A stretch of DNA of 64,000 nt from Butyrivibrio hungatei NK4A153 (GCF_000424465.1 NZ_AUJY01000001.1:475588-539587); one strand, 5' to 3'; shown: positions 43,730 through 54,080, numbered from the stretch's first letter. Made by a program: numbers and translations. Notes: generated by a model from the letters alone, not told the origin.

Positions 43730-43791
43730 TGCTCACAAGCTGTCAGGGGAAAAATCCGACAGAAATTGCGGAGTATGAAAAAGGGAATGTT

Positions 43792-46404
43792 ATGGAAAAG
43801 TATGTAATTACCGGAATGAGTTGTGCTGCATGCCAGGTGCGTGTGGAGAAAGCAGTTAATTCTCTCAAAGGAGTGACGGAGTGTACTGTTAATCTTCTTA
43901 CCAATTCAATGACGGTTGAGGGAAATGTTCTTACCTCAGACATTATCAAGGCTGTTGAGGATGCCGGATACGGCGCAACGCTACTTGATGAAGAGAGTCA
44001 AAAAAACGAGGAGGAAGAGGCACTTAAAGACAAAGAAACTCCTATTCTTAAACGAAGACTGCTTTATTCGGTCGGATTTCTGCTCGTTCTTATATATTTC
44101 TCCATGGGACATAAGATTTTTGGGTTCCCGCTTCCGCCGTTTTTGGACGGAAATGTTATTGCAATCGGAATAATTCAGATGATCTTATGCATTGTCATAA
44201 TGATCATAAACAGAAATTTCTTTATAAGCGGATTCAGAGGGCTGATGCATAAGTCGCCCAATATGGACACTCTTGTGGCCCTCGGAAGTTCGGCTTCTTT
44301 TGTGTACAGTGCGTTTGCGCTGGCTATTATGATGATCTCAAAAGCTAACGGAGCTCCCGAAAAAACAAATCTGTTCTATGATGAGCTTTATTTTGAGTCG
44401 GCTGCCATGATACTTACTTTTATAACAGTCGGTAAGATGCTCGAAGCAAGAAGCAAGGGTAAAACGACAACAGCCATTAAGAGTCTTATGAAGCTTGTAT
44501 CAAAGACGGCGACTGTGATAGATGAAAACGGAGCTGAAAAAGAAGTTCCGATCGAGCAGGTCAAAGTTGAAGATATATTTGTTGTTAAGGCAGGGGAGAG
44601 GATCCCTGTCGACGGTGTTATTGTCGAAGGTAGCAGCGCGATTGATGAATCATCTCTTACGGGAGAAAGTATTCCGGTTGATAAGAATGTCGGAGAAGAT
44701 GTATTTGCTGCAACAATAAATTCATCCGGTTATCTTAAATGTAAGGCTACAAGAGTAGGAAAAGATACAACTCTTTCACAGATCATCACAATGGTAAGTG
44801 ATGCGGCCGCAACGAAAGCTCCTATTGCAAAGCTTGCGGACAAAGTATCCGGCGTTTTTGTTCCTGTAGTTATGTGTATAGCCCTGGTTACAATAATGTC
44901 ATGGCTTATAGTGGGAGCAAGTTTTGGTTATGCGCTTGCCAGAGGAGTTGCGGTACTTGTAATAAGCTGCCCGTGTGCACTTGGTCTTGCGACTCCGGTT
45001 GCGGTAATGGTCGGAAACGGTGTCGGAGCAAAGAACGGCATTCTTTTTAAAACTGCCGCAACACTTGAAAATGCAGGTAAATGTAATATCGTGATCCTTG
45101 ATAAAACAGGAACCATCACAAAGGGTGAACCTGTTGTTACCGATGTATTTCTGGCTGAAGCGATCACTGAGAGCGGTTACTCAGCAGAAGAAAATCTTAA
45201 CGCTGAGCTTGAGTTTGTCAGACTTGCAGGAATACTTGAGGCAAAAAGCAATCACCCTCTTGCAAGGGCGGTGGCAACTCATGCTGTAAATCTCTGCGCG
45301 GATATGGATGTTCCCGTGGATGATTTCAGCGAGATCTCGGGTAACGGACTTGAGGGAACTATTGAAGGTGCCGTAATCAGATGCGGTAATCTTGATTTTA
45401 TTTCCAAATATGCGAACATTCCCGAGGAAGTTTCAAAGAGAGCATACGGATTGTCCATCAGAGGAAAGACACCGCTGTTTTTTGCAAAAGATAATATTTT
45501 TGTTGGAATCATTGCAGTTGCGGATACAATCAAAGATGATTCGGCTCAGGCAATCGAAGAGCTCAAGAATATGGGCATACGAGTTGTCATGATGACGGGT
45601 GACAATGAAAATACTGCGCGAGCAATCGCTGCAAAAGCAGGTATCAACGAGGTTTACGCAGGCGTCCTTCCGGGTGGCAAAAAAGATATTGCCGATGAAC
45701 TCATGAAACAGGGAAAAGTTGTTATGGTCGGCGACGGAATTAACGACGCTCCGGCACTTACGGCTGCAGATGTCGGAATTGCCATCGGCGCGGGAACTGA
45801 TGTTGCTGTAGATGCGGCAGATATCGTTCTTATGAGAAACAGTCTTCTTGATGTTTCCGGTGCGATAAGATTGTCAAAAGGAACTCTTGCAAATATACGC
45901 AGGAATCTTTTCTGGGCATTTATTTACAACGTGATAGGTATACCGATCGCAGCTGGCTGCTTTATCGAACTTTTCGGTCTTAAATTAAGTCCTATGTTCG
46001 GAGCTGCCGCAATGAGTTTATCAAGCTTCTTTGTTGTTACGAATGCTCTCGGGCTTAATCTCTTTGATATTCGTGATGCGTCAAAGGATAAGAAGATGTA
46101 CAACAAGATTAAAAAACATAAAACTGATGATGAGGATGATGATTCTGATAATGAGATAATTGTTTCGTCACTTTCAAAAACGGAGGAAATCAATATGACA
46201 AAGACACTTAGTATTGAAGGTATGATGTGCGGTCACTGCGAGAATACTGTTAAGGCGGCTCTTGAAGCTGTTGAAGGTGTTACCGAAGCGGTTGTAAGTC
46301 ACGAGAAAAATACAGCGGTCGTAACACTTAATCTTGAGGTTTCGGATGATATACTCAAGAAGGCAGTTGAAGAGAAAGATTATAAGGTTATTGAGATAAA
46401 ATAA
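43792..46404 (+). CDS. copA: Copper-exporting P1B-type ATPase with a C-terminal HMA fusion
   Basis: An 870-residue pump. An N-terminal HMA domain has GMSCAAC (C11, C14). Then come eight membrane segments, TGES, the CPC motif in ISCPCALGLATP, DKTGTITKGEP, HPLARA and GDGINDAP. The Cu(I) signatures YN in the seventh helix and MxxSS in the eighth (AMSLSSF) are present. Unusually, after an acidic linker (DDEDDDSDNE) a second HMA domain (GMMCGHC) forms the last 69 residues. The ATG at 43792 has AAGGGA upstream; the frame is open back to 43726, overlapping the ligase stop. Confidence 0.93.
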   Translation: MEKYVITGMSCAACQVRVEKAVNSLKGVTECTVNLLTNSMTVEGNVLTSDIIKAVEDAGYGATLLDEESQKNEEEEALKDKETPILKRRLLYSVGFLLVLIYFSMGHKIFGFPLPPFLDGNVIAIGIIQMILCIVIMIINRNFFISGFRGLMHKSPNMDTLVALGSSASFVYSAFALAIMMISKANGAPEKTNLFYDELYFESAAMILTFITVGKMLEARSKGKTTTAIKSLMKLVSKTATVIDENGAEKEVPIEQVKVEDIFVVKAGERIPVDGVIVEGSSAIDESSLTGESIPVDKNVGEDVFAATINSSGYLKCKATRVGKDTTLSQIITMVSDAAATKAPIAKLADKVSGVFVPVVMCIALVTIMSWLIVGASFGYALARGVAVLVISCPCALGLATPVAVMVGNGVGAKNGILFKTAATLENAGKCNIVILDKTGTITKGEPVVTDVFLAEAITESGYSAEENLNAELEFVRLAGILEAKSNHPLARAVATHAVNLCADMDVPVDDFSEISGNGLEGTIEGAVIRCGNLDFISKYANIPEEVSKRAYGLSIRGKTPLFFAKDNIFVGIIAVADTIKDDSAQAIEELKNMGIRVVMMTGDNENTARAIAAKAGINEVYAGVLPGGKKDIADELMKQGKVVMVGDGINDAPALTAADVGIAIGAGTDVAVDAADIVLMRNSLLDVSGAIRLSKGTLANIRRNLFWAFIYNVIGIPIAAGCFIELFGLKLSPMFGAAAMSLSSFFVVTNALGLNLFDIRDASKDKKMYNKIKKHKTDDEDDDSDNEIIVSSLSKTEEINMTKTLSIEGMMCGHCENTVKAALEAVEGVTEAVVSHEKNTAVVTLNLEVSDDILKKAVEEKDYKVIEIK
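46195..46404 (+). CDS. Possible separately initiated CopZ-like copper chaperone inside copA
   Basis: Within the copA frame an ATG at 46195 is preceded by CGGAGGAAAT (GGAGG at 46182-46186, eight bases away), as good as any ribosome site in this window. From it, 69 residues would be made: a complete CopZ-type HMA domain with GMMCGHC. This looks like a former copZ gene joined to copA after loss of the copA stop. Whether it is also made alone is inference. Confidence 0.5.
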   Translation: MTKTLSIEGMMCGHCENTVKAALEAVEGVTEAVVSHEKNTAVVTLNLEVSDDILKKAVEEKDYKVIEIK

Positions 46405-46441
46405 TGGATATTTGAATGGGTAAAATATGTAGTGTTTGTGC

Positions 46442-46470
46442 GGGTGCAACGTGATGTTGCACCCTCTTTT
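46442..46470 (+). terminator. Intrinsic terminator after copA
   Basis: GGGTGCAAC (46442-46450) and GTTGCACCC (46456-46464) with a five-base loop, followed by TCTTTTT. Confidence 0.85.
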
Positions 46471-46571
46471 TGCTTGCAAAATGCCATAATAGATGTCGTA
46501 ATAAATGGCGAAATAGAAGATTGGATTGCAAGAGAAAATTGTTAGCTTTTCCAAAACTTGATGATTCAAGA

Positions 46572-46600
46572 TTGGATAATCATGATAAATCAATTATAAT
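46572..46600 (+). promoter_or_regulatory. Promoter of the dUTPase gene
   Basis: TTGGAT (46572-46577) and a consensus TATAAT (46595-46600) with a 17-base spacer, 40 bases before the GTG start. Confidence 0.72.
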
Positions 46601-46640
46601 AAAATTCGTTGAACAAATTATTGGAGAGGATGATAGATAA

Positions 46641-47078
46641 GTGGGAAAAAATATTAAGATAAAATACTTTAATGATAAGCTTGAAAAGCTTACATATATC
46701 GATGGAAAGTCAGATTGGATCGATCTTAGGAGCGCCGAAGATGTGGACCTTAAGGAAGGCGAGTTCCATCTTGTGCCACTCGGGGTTGCGATGGAGATTC
46801 CTGAAGGCTATGAAGCGCATATCGTTCCGAGAAGTTCTACTTTCAAGAACTTTGGTGTTGTGCAGACCAATCACATGGGTGTTATCGATCATTCATACTG
46901 CGGGGATAACGATCAGTGGTTTATGCCTGTAATTGCAATGAGAGATACACATATTGGATTCAATGACAGAATCTGTCAGTTTAGAATAATGGAGAACCAG
47001 CCTGCGATCGTATTTGATGAGTGTGAGCATCTTGAAGGTGCAGACAGAGGCGGATTTGGATCAACAGGTAAAAAATAA
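46641..47078 (+). CDS. dut: dUTP diphosphatase
   Basis: A 145-residue trimeric-type dUTPase removing dUTP and supplying dUMP. Motif 1 is DLRSAEDV, motif 2 [10 protein letters not shown], motif 3 [14 protein letters not shown] and the P-loop-like motif 5 [10 protein letters not shown] at the very end. Motif 3 with NDQW differs from the E. coli form but is coherent. The start is a GTG at 46641 with GGAGAGGA ten bases before it. It has its own promoter. Confidence 0.92.
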   Translation: MGKNIKIKYFNDKLEKLTYIDGKSDWIDLRSAEDVDLKEGEFHLVPLGVAMEIPEGYEAHIVPRSSTFKNFGVVQTNHMGVIDHSYCGDNDQWFMPVIAMRDTHIGFNDRICQFRIMENQPAIVFDECEHLEGADRGGFGSTGKK

Positions 47079-47125
47079 TATAAACAATCTGTTTTTTTTC
47101 ATTAAGGCTTTATTTTCGCCATCTA

Positions 47126-47153
47126 TTGAAAAAAAGATATTGTATGCTACAAT
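47126..47153 (+). promoter_or_regulatory. Promoter of gltX
   Basis: TTGAAA (47126-47131), a 16-base spacer and TACAAT (47148-47153) with an extended TG (TG-C-TACAAT). A small AAATACA/TGTATTT dyad (47174-47180, 47191-47197) follows in the leader. Confidence 0.72.
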
Positions 47154-47245
47154 AATAAATCGTTTGGATGCGCAAATACACTTTTTTAAATGTATTTGAC
47201 CAGAGAATACAATAAAATAATTCATAAAGAATATCGAGGTTAAAT

Positions 47246-48724
47246 ATGGCAAAGATTCGTACAAGATATGCACCGAGCCCGACAGGCCGTATGCACGTCG
47301 GAAACTTAAGAACAGCTCTTTATGCTTATCTTATCACAAAGCATGAGGGCGGCGATTATATTCTAAGAATTGAAGATACAGACCAGGAGCGTTTTGTTGA
47401 AGGCGCTACGGAGATTATCTATAGAACTCTCAAGGAAACGGGACTTATCCATGATGAAGGTCCGGATGTGGGCGGAGAAGTAGGCCCTTACGTTCAGAGT
47501 GAGAGACAGAAAGCCGGAATCTACATGACTTATGCAAAAGAGCTTGTAGAAAAAGGCGAAGCATATTATTGCTTCTGCGATCAGGAGAGACTTGCTTCAC
47601 TTGTTCAGGTTGTTGAAGGTAAAGAGATCAGTGTTTATGACAAGCATTGTCTTTCTCTTTCAAAGGAAGAAGTTGAGAAGAATCTTGCTGAGGGAAAGCC
47701 TTTTGTTATAAGACAGAACAATCCGACAGAAGGAACAACAACTTTCCATGACGAGCTCTACGGAGATGTAACAGTTGAGAATAAAGAGCTTGATGATATG
47801 ATCCTTATTAAGTCTGACGGATATCCGACTTACAATTTTGCTAACGTTGTTGACGATCATCTCATGGGAATCACTCATGTTGTAAGAGGTAATGAGTATA
47901 TTTCATCATCACCCAAGTACAACAGACTTTATGATGCATTTGGATGGGAGATTCCCAAGTACATACATTGTCCTCTTATCACTGATGAGGAACACAAAAA
48001 GCTCTCTAAGAGAAGCGGACATTCTTCATTTGAAGATCTTATCGAGCAGGGATTCCTGCCTGAGGCTGTTGTTAACTTTGTTGCACTCCTTGGATGGTCT
48101 CCCGATGATAACAACGAGATCATGAGCCTTCAGGAGCTTATCGAGAAGTTTGATTACAAGCGCATCAATAAGTCGCCCGCCGTATTTGACTATACCAAGC
48201 TGAAATGGATGAATGGCGAGTATCTTAAGAAGATGGACGAGGACAAGTTCTTTGAGACAGCCAAGTCCTATATCGTCGATGCTCTTAAGGAAGAGGGCGA
48301 CAGCGTGATTTCTTCCGATGATGACAAGCTTAAGAAGATTTCGAATATGGTAAAGACTCGTATTGAGATCTGGCCTGACATTGCCGATATGGTCAAGTTC
48401 TTTGCAAAGCTTCCCGAGTATGATACGGCTATCTATACTCACAAGAAGATGAAGACCAACGAAGAGACATCACTTAAGGTGTTAAAAGAGGTGCTTCCCA
48501 TTCTTGAAGCACACGATGATTATACAAATGATGCTCTTTACGCACTTCTTTCCGATTACATCAAGGCTAATGAGTACAAGAACGGTTTTGTTCTCTGGCC
48601 TGTAAGAATCGCTGTTTCGGGAAAAGAGATGACTCCTTGCGGAGCTACCGAGCTTATGGAGGTCATAGGCAAAGAAGAGACAATCAGCAGAATTAAAAAA
48701 GGAATTGAATTACTTGAGAAATAA
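47246..48724 (+). CDS. gltX: Glutamyl-tRNA synthetase
   Basis: A 492-residue class I synthetase. The HIGH-type motif lies in [15 protein letters not shown] (residues 10-24) and the KMSKS-type loop is KKLSKRSG. The C-terminal helical domain reads the anticodon. Whether it also charges tRNA-Gln cannot be told here; no gatCAB or glnS is in the window. It has its own promoter, and the helicase gene starts within its last codons. Confidence 0.96.
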   Translation: MAKIRTRYAPSPTGRMHVGNLRTALYAYLITKHEGGDYILRIEDTDQERFVEGATEIIYRTLKETGLIHDEGPDVGGEVGPYVQSERQKAGIYMTYAKELVEKGEAYYCFCDQERLASLVQVVEGKEISVYDKHCLSLSKEEVEKNLAEGKPFVIRQNNPTEGTTTFHDELYGDVTVENKELDDMILIKSDGYPTYNFANVVDDHLMGITHVVRGNEYISSSPKYNRLYDAFGWEIPKYIHCPLITDEEHKKLSKRSGHSSFEDLIEQGFLPEAVVNFVALLGWSPDDNNEIMSLQELIEKFDYKRINKSPAVFDYTKLKWMNGEYLKKMDEDKFFETAKSYIVDALKEEGDSVISSDDDKLKKISNMVKTRIEIWPDIADMVKFFAKLPEYDTAIYTHKKMKTNEETSLKVLKEVLPILEAHDDYTNDALYALLSDYIKANEYKNGFVLWPVRIAVSGKEMTPCGATELMEVIGKEETISRIKKGIELLEK

Positions 48725-50609
48725 TAACGTTTACCCATCTTTGGTTGACGTTAAAGTAAATGCCGCTCAAGAGGAAGCAATAACTCATAAAGACGGCCCT
48801 GCAATGGTACTTGCGGGGCCGGGAAGCGGCAAAACTTTTGTGATAGTTCAAAGGCTTAAGTTTTTAATCGAAGAATACGATGTTCCTCCTTCTTCGATTC
48901 TTGTTATAACGTTTACCAAAGCTGCTGCCATTGAGATGCAGCAAAGATTTTTAAAAATCACGGATAGTTCATATCCTGAGGTTTCGTTCGGAACCTTCCA
49001 TTCACTTTTTTACAACATATTAAGAGAAAACAGTAAAGCGGCCGGCTTCTACAACAAAATTGAGATAGCAGACGAGCTTTTTAAATACAAGCTGGTAAAA
49101 GATATTCTCATTAATGCGCTCAAAAACAGCAGGGAGAATATGAATAAGCTTTCAATCCTTGATGAAAATGAGATTGTAAAAGATATTACGTCTGAGATTT
49201 CAAGGATAAAAAACGCGGGACTCTCGCCTGATTTCGTCTCGGATTCTGTTCCGTATAAAGATTATTTCAAGGTGATATTTGAAAAATATAATAACAGTCT
49301 AAAATCCTTTGGGAAAATCGATTTCGACGATATGTCTCTTATATGTGCGCAGATTTTTGAGAGCAGAAAAGAAATTGCACAACTTTATAAAGAAAGATAT
49401 AAGTACATCCTTATTGATGAATATCAGGATATCAATGAGATGCAGCAAAAAAATATCGAGTCGATTCTGAACGGGGATCAAAATCTTTTTGTTGTAGGGG
49501 ATGACGATCAGGCAATATACGGATTTCGAGGCGCAAAACCCGGAATAATGATGGAGTTTGAAAAGCGCATGAAAAGAGAGGTTCATATAGTAAATCTTTC
49601 CGTAAATTACAGGTGTGGCAAGTCTATTTTGGATAATGCGAGTTTGGTCATAGCTGAAAATAAGATGCGATTTAAGAAGAAAATCGTATCCGGAACAGGA
49701 ACAAACGGATATGTTATAGCAAGAAGATACAGGACAAAAGAAGAACAATATGAAGCGATGAGCGTGTTTCTTAGCGGACAGAGTAAATTAAATGACATCG
49801 GTATCTTATGCAGGACCAATTCGGAGTGTAAGACGATTGCGTCATTTTTAAAACAAAAAGGCATAAAGAGCAACATCGAAAACACGGATGATATGGCACT
49901 CTATGACGATGAGGGAGTTATTCTGTGTGTCTGTTATCTTTCTTTTGCGTGCATCGAAAGCTCGAGGGCGCTCTTTTATAAGATTATGAACAAGCCTCTT
50001 CGCTATATATCAAGAGAAAGCGCTATGAAGGAAATAGTCAGGAAAGTAGATGTCTTAGCTTTTTATCAAGGAAACAGGGACAGAAGTAAGGTTGTAAATA
50101 AGCTGTTTCATGAGATTTCGATGATATCAAAGATGCGACCGGCGTTGTCTGTCAGGTTTATCAGGAAAGAGATCGGGTTAGATAAGCTTTATCCAAACAG
50201 TAAAAAGAAATTGGATTTGTTTGAAGATATGGCCAAAAAATATGCAGATACAAAAGCTTTTATAAAGTCTTTTGACGAAGAAAAAGAAAATTATGCTGTT
50301 CAAAATAAAAGAAATTCAAAGCATAGTAAAACAGAAGATACGGTAAATATAATTACGCTACATAGCTCAAAAGGTCTTGAGTATAAATGTGTTTGGATTC
50401 CTGATCTTAACGAAGGAATAATCCCATCGCGAAGCGCCGTATCCGAATCAGGAAAAGAGGAAGAACGACGCATGCTCTATGTGGGAATGACCAGAGCTAA
50501 AGAGGCTTTGATAATGTCTTATGTATGTGGCACAAAAGAAAATGCCATGCTTCCTTCGAGGTTCCTTCGACCAATTAGAAAACTCTGGGAAAAGGAACCT
50601 AAAAAGTGA
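48714..50609 (+). CDS. UvrD/PcrA-like ATP-dependent DNA helicase
   Basis: A superfamily 1A helicase of about 631 residues. It shows motif I GPGSGKT, motif [13 protein letters not shown], motif [16 protein letters not shown], motif IV NYRCG, motif [15 protein letters not shown] and motif [14 protein letters not shown]. It is about 100 residues shorter than PcrA/UvrD, lacking their C-terminal extension. The start is uncertain. A TTG at 48714 lies ten bases from AAAAAAGGA, while an earlier TTG at 48705 is too close. Either way it overlaps gltX, by at least 11 bases. Confidence 0.92.
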   Translation: MRNNNVYPSLVDVKVNAAQEEAITHKDGPAMVLAGPGSGKTFVIVQRLKFLIEEYDVPPSSILVITFTKAAAIEMQQRFLKITDSSYPEVSFGTFHSLFYNILRENSKAAGFYNKIEIADELFKYKLVKDILINALKNSRENMNKLSILDENEIVKDITSEISRIKNAGLSPDFVSDSVPYKDYFKVIFEKYNNSLKSFGKIDFDDMSLICAQIFESRKEIAQLYKERYKYILIDEYQDINEMQQKNIESILNGDQNLFVVGDDDQAIYGFRGAKPGIMMEFEKRMKREVHIVNLSVNYRCGKSILDNASLVIAENKMRFKKKIVSGTGTNGYVIARRYRTKEEQYEAMSVFLSGQSKLNDIGILCRTNSECKTIASFLKQKGIKSNIENTDDMALYDDEGVILCVCYLSFACIESSRALFYKIMNKPLRYISRESAMKEIVRKVDVLAFYQGNRDRSKVVNKLFHEISMISKMRPALSVRFIRKEIGLDKLYPNSKKKLDLFEDMAKKYADTKAFIKSFDEEKENYAVQNKRNSKHSKTEDTVNIITLHSSKGLEYKCVWIPDLNEGIIPSRSAVSESGKEEERRMLYVGMTRAKEALIMSYVCGTKENAMLPSRFLRPIRKLWEKEPKK

Positions 50610-50630
50610 TATTATTTAAGGAGAATATAA

Positions 50631-51464
50631 ATGATAAAAAATGAAAAAATAGATGACGGAAATCATTTAAATAAGCGGCAAAACAGTTATGAAGTAAGTA
50701 GGATTATCGATAATCTTACACTTTTTGATGATGACATGATGTCATTGGTGTTTGATAAGAATATACCTGCAACAGAGCTTGTACTAAGGATTATATTAAA
50801 ACGTGATATTATAGTAAAAAGCGTTGAAGGACAAGAAGAATATAAGAATCCACTTGTCGGTGGAAGAGACATTACTCTTGATATTCATGCAATTGATATT
50901 GATGGGGAAGAGATTGACATTGAAGTACAAGGAAATTCTGAAGGAGCACATGTCAGACGGGCCCGATTTCACAGTGCTATGATGGATTCTAGGATGCTTA
51001 GGGAAAAAGATGCATTTAATAAAATTAAAGATTCTTATGTGATATTTATTTATAAGCATGATAAATTCAGAAAAGGATTGCCTGTATACAGAGCCGATAG
51101 AACTGTTTTGGAAACAGGAGAACCATTAAATGATGGCTCGCATATTATATATGTCAACGGAAAGTACAGAGGAAATGATGATATCGGGAAATTGATGCAA
51201 GATTTTAATTCGAGCAACTCTAATGAGATGCATTATAAAGAATTGGCTGATAGCGTTCATCATTTCAAGGAAACAAGGAAAGGTCGTATTATTATGTGTG
51301 AAGCAGTGAAGAAATATGCAGAAGAGTGTAAAATCGAAGATAAGGCAATGACAACTCTTAATCTTATGAAGAATATGAAATGGACATTAGAGGAAACATT
51401 GGACAATATGGGAGTTTCGGATAAAAAAGAACGTGATGTTATAGCCAAGTTGCTTCAAGAATAA
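50631..51464 (+). CDS. PD-(D/E)XK nuclease-family (Rpn/transposase-like) protein
   Basis: A 277-residue protein of the group often labelled PD-(D/E)XK nuclease family transposase. The nuclease core is visible at residues about 77-100: GRDITLDIHAID, then EIDIEVQGN, giving the Asp and ExQ catalytic residues. The C-terminal part is helical and charged. Such proteins are scattered in many copies in gut clostridia; relatives (Rpn) are DNases that promote recombination. No terminal repeats were found around it. AAGGAGAA precedes the ATG. Confidence 0.85.
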   Translation: MIKNEKIDDGNHLNKRQNSYEVSRIIDNLTLFDDDMMSLVFDKNIPATELVLRIILKRDIIVKSVEGQEEYKNPLVGGRDITLDIHAIDIDGEEIDIEVQGNSEGAHVRRARFHSAMMDSRMLREKDAFNKIKDSYVIFIYKHDKFRKGLPVYRADRTVLETGEPLNDGSHIIYVNGKYRGNDDIGKLMQDFNSSNSNEMHYKELADSVHHFKETRKGRIIMCEAVKKYAEECKIEDKAMTTLNLMKNMKWTLEETLDNMGVSDKKERDVIAKLLQE

Positions 51465-51483
51465 GGATATTTGGGGTATAAAA

Positions 51484-51510
51484 ACAGCAGATTATGTAAA
51501 AATCTGCTGT
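51484..51510. terminator. Bidirectional terminator
   Basis: ACAGCAGATT (51484-51493) and AATCTGCTGT (51501-51510) are perfect arms; the reverse strand gives TTTTAT after the hairpin, the forward strand CTTTAA. Confidence 0.7.
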
Positions 51511-51554
51511 CTTTAAAAGGGTTAACATTCATATCAATTCTGATACCGATTCTC

Positions 51555-51914
51555 TTACAGATCTTCAGCATCTTCCTCAGGAATCTCAACAATTTCATCA
51601 AATTCAACATCGTCGAGATAGAGGTTGAAAGCCTCGGCAACGGCATCGTACTCGGCGTCGTCTTCGATATAGCCAAGTTCAGGCTCTTCATCCTCACCTT
51701 TGTAGATGAATTCGTAGAACCATACGTTTCCGTCGTTGTTCTGACCGTTTTTATCAAGCGGAAGAAGAACAATGTAATCTTTTGAATTAACTGTAAGAAC
51801 TATGATGATCGCACAGGTAACAACTTTGTTGTCATCAAGTTCGATGTCAACGGTCATCTGCTCGTCATTTTCAATTCTGGTATTCATTTCTGTTGCTACT
51901 TTGGAAAATTCCAT
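51555..51914 (-). CDS. DUF1292 domain protein
   Basis: A 119-residue, strongly acidic protein of the DUF1292 (YrzB-like) family common in Firmicutes. A central beta-rich part contains KDYIVLLPLDKNGQ and VWFYEF; the C-terminal 35 residues are nearly all Asp/Glu with a few hydrophobics. The function is unknown. The ATG at 51914 has AGGAGG close upstream; an open frame continues nine codons further. Confidence 0.88.
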   Translation of the reverse strand: MEFSKVATEMNTRIENDEQMTVDIELDDNKVVTCAIIIVLTVNSKDYIVLLPLDKNGQNNDGNVWFYEFIYKGEDEEPELGYIEDDAEYDAVAEAFNLYLDDVEFDEIVEIPEEDAEDL

Positions 51915-52014
51915 AAAAATCCTCCTGAAAATCTTTTTCAATGGTTATCATGATTATAGCATACTTCGTGCACATAAAGACATTATGTGTTAAAATATTA
52001 GGGCTTATGTTGTT

Positions 52015-52023
52015 TGATACAAT
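52015..52023 (+). promoter_or_regulatory. Possible extended -10 of the GH13/mut operon
   Basis: TG-A-TACAAT at 52015-52023, 36 bases before the first gene of the operon; no good -35 is visible. Confidence 0.42.
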
Positions 52024-52058
52024 AAACAGTAACTTTGAGCACAAATTTCGGAGAGATT

Positions 52059-54080
52059 ATGACTTCAGCGTACAAGATTACCGATGAAAAGCCTTATCCA
52101 TTGGGCTGCTATATTGACTACGATAAGAGTCTGGTTGTCAGAGCTGTATTTGACGGTGGTTCTAAGCGTGGTATCACGCTTTACCGAGGCGAAAAAGGCG
52201 AGGACGATGGTTTTGTCATTGAGCTCCCTACGGAATGTAAGCGCGGGAATATTTATTCTGCGAGAATTTCCGGAATAAAGGATGTGGACGGATATACGCA
52301 GTACAATCTTTTTGAAGATGAGGATTATTTTTGCGATCCGTATGCAAAGCTTGTCATAGGACTTGATAAATTTGGCGAGGAAGTCGAAGATTCCGCTATC
52401 AGAGCCAAACTTGACAATAAATCACTCAGATCCGATTCATCTACTTGCTTTGACTGGGAAGGTAGTTCTTCTCCGCAGACCCCGTATGAGGACAGCTTCG
52501 TTTATCTGATGCATGTAAGAGGCTTTACGAAGAGTTCTTCGAGTGGGCTTCCGGCTGATATCAGAGGTACGTTTTCGGGAATAATCGCAAAGCTTGATTA
52601 TCTTAAATCTCTTGGCGTGACTTGCATTGAGCTTATGCCTATATACGAGATGAATGAACTTCAGGATTCCGAGAAGAGAGGCAAAGTTCGCAGTGCCATC
52701 AAGGGCTCGAAAGCACTTAAGGGAAGCGATGTTATTTTTTCCAGAAACGGAAGTATTACAAATAAGGGAAACTTTGATCATAAGGTTAATTTCTGGGGAT
52801 ACAAAAAAGGTTATTACTTTGCTCCCAGGACTTCTTATTGTGTGGATCCCGCAAATGCCGAGGATGAAGTGAAGAACTTTATCAAGACTATGCATGAGAA
52901 CGGCATTGAAGTAGTTCTTCAGTTTTATTTTGAAGAGGATGAGAGCGAGAGTATAATAATTGATGCGCTCAGGTACTGGAGATGTACGTACAGAGTGGAT
53001 GGTTTCCATGTCAAAGGAGCCCGTCTTCCTATGCGGAACATCACAAAAGATCCGCTTTTTGCCGATGTAAAGATCTGGCATGAGTGGTTTGACTATGGTG
53101 ATATATACGGCGGAAAGCCTGTTAAAAAGCGCTTTCTTGCCGAATATAACAATACATTTTTGAATTCTTCGAGAAAATTCTTAAAAAGTGATGACAATAC
53201 CGCGGGAGATTTCCTTAAGGTAATGATCGCCAACGGATGCGACCACGGTGTGATCAATTATATTTGCAACTACGAAGGATTCAGGCTCGCCGATCTTGTT
53301 TCTTTTGAACACAAAAGAAATGAAGAAAACGGCGAAAATAATAAAGACGGTACAGACGAGAACTACAGCTGGAACTGCGGAATAGAGGGAAGAACCAGAA
53401 AAAAAGGCATTCTTGATCTTAGAAACAGGCAGATAAAGAATATTTTATCCATGCTCTTTTTGGCACAGGGAACTCCCATGATATTCAGCGGAGATGAGTT
53501 TGGTAACTCTCAGGGCGGCAACAACAATCCGTATTGTCAGGACAATGATATCGGATGGGTTGACTGGAAGGCGCTTGATAAGAACGAGGATCTTCTTGAA
53601 TATGTCAAATTTCTCGTAAATATGAGAAGAGAGCATATTATGTTCAGAGAGCCGGCTCCGTTTAAGCTGATGGATTATATTTCATGCGGTTATCCTGATT
53701 TTTCTTGTCACGGGAGAGATGCATGGAGACCTGATTTTACGGCGCAGAGTCATGTTTTGGGACTTCTTTATTGCGGGCTTTATGATAAAAAAGCGGAAGA
53801 TAAGCCATTTGTATATGTGTGTTACAATATGTGCTGGAATAAATCGGAAATAGCTCTTCCGAAACTTCCGGACGGAAATTCGTGGAAGCTTATATCAGAT
53901 ACCGCATGTGCGGAAGTGAACACTGATTCCGATAACAATTATGTCGTAAAAAATAAAAATGAGTCAGATAAAAAAGCCTTGGATAATGACAAAGTGACGC
54001 TTACAGAGCGTTCTGTCAGAATATATCAGAGCTTTAAAGATAAAAAAGATAATAAAAGGAAAAGTAGTAAAAAGAAATGA
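52059..54080 (+). CDS. Isoamylase-like GH13 protein lacking catalytic residues
   Basis: A 673-residue protein with the layout of glycogen debranching/isoamylase-type enzymes: N-terminal beta domain, GH13 barrel, C-terminal beta domain, Lys-rich tail. The catalytic regions are altered. Region I is VVLQFYFEE (D to Q288, NH to EE). In region II the nucleophile position of DGFRxD is K319 in DGFHVK. The acid/base Glu survives as E362 in LAEYN. The transition-state HD is YE (E406). Non-catalytic barrel parts (FLAQGTPMIFSGDEFGNSQGG, VDWKAL) are intact, so the fold is kept. A glucan-binding or regulatory role is possible. The ATG at 52059 has GGAG upstream. pepT overlaps by four bases. Confidence 0.87.
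   Translation: MTSAYKITDEKPYPLGCYIDYDKSLVVRAVFDGGSKRGITLYRGEKGEDDGFVIELPTECKRGNIYSARISGIKDVDGYTQYNLFEDEDYFCDPYAKLVIGLDKFGEEVEDSAIRAKLDNKSLRSDSSTCFDWEGSSSPQTPYEDSFVYLMHVRGFTKSSSSGLPADIRGTFSGIIAKLDYLKSLGVTCIELMPIYEMNELQDSEKRGKVRSAIKGSKALKGSDVIFSRNGSITNKGNFDHKVNFWGYKKGYYFAPRTSYCVDPANAEDEVKNFIKTMHENGIEVVLQFYFEEDESESIIIDALRYWRCTYRVDGFHVKGARLPMRNITKDPLFADVKIWHEWFDYGDIYGGKPVKKRFLAEYNNTFLNSSRKFLKSDDNTAGDFLKVMIANGCDHGVINYICNYEGFRLADLVSFEHKRNEENGENNKDGTDENYSWNCGIEGRTRKKGILDLRNRQIKNILSMLFLAQGTPMIFSGDEFGNSQGGNNNPYCQDNDIGWVDWKALDKNEDLLEYVKFLVNMRREHIMFREPAPFKLMDYISCGYPDFSCHGRDAWRPDFTAQSHVLGLLYCGLYDKKAEDKPFVYVCYNMCWNKSEIALPKLPDGNSWKLISDTACAEVNTDSDNNYVVKNKNESDKKALDNDKVTLTERSVRIYQSFKDKKDNKRKSSKKK

Noticed and set aside
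50631..51464. Complete transposon around the PD-(D/E)XK gene
   Set aside because: No terminal inverted repeats or target duplications could be seen, despite the family's transposase label.
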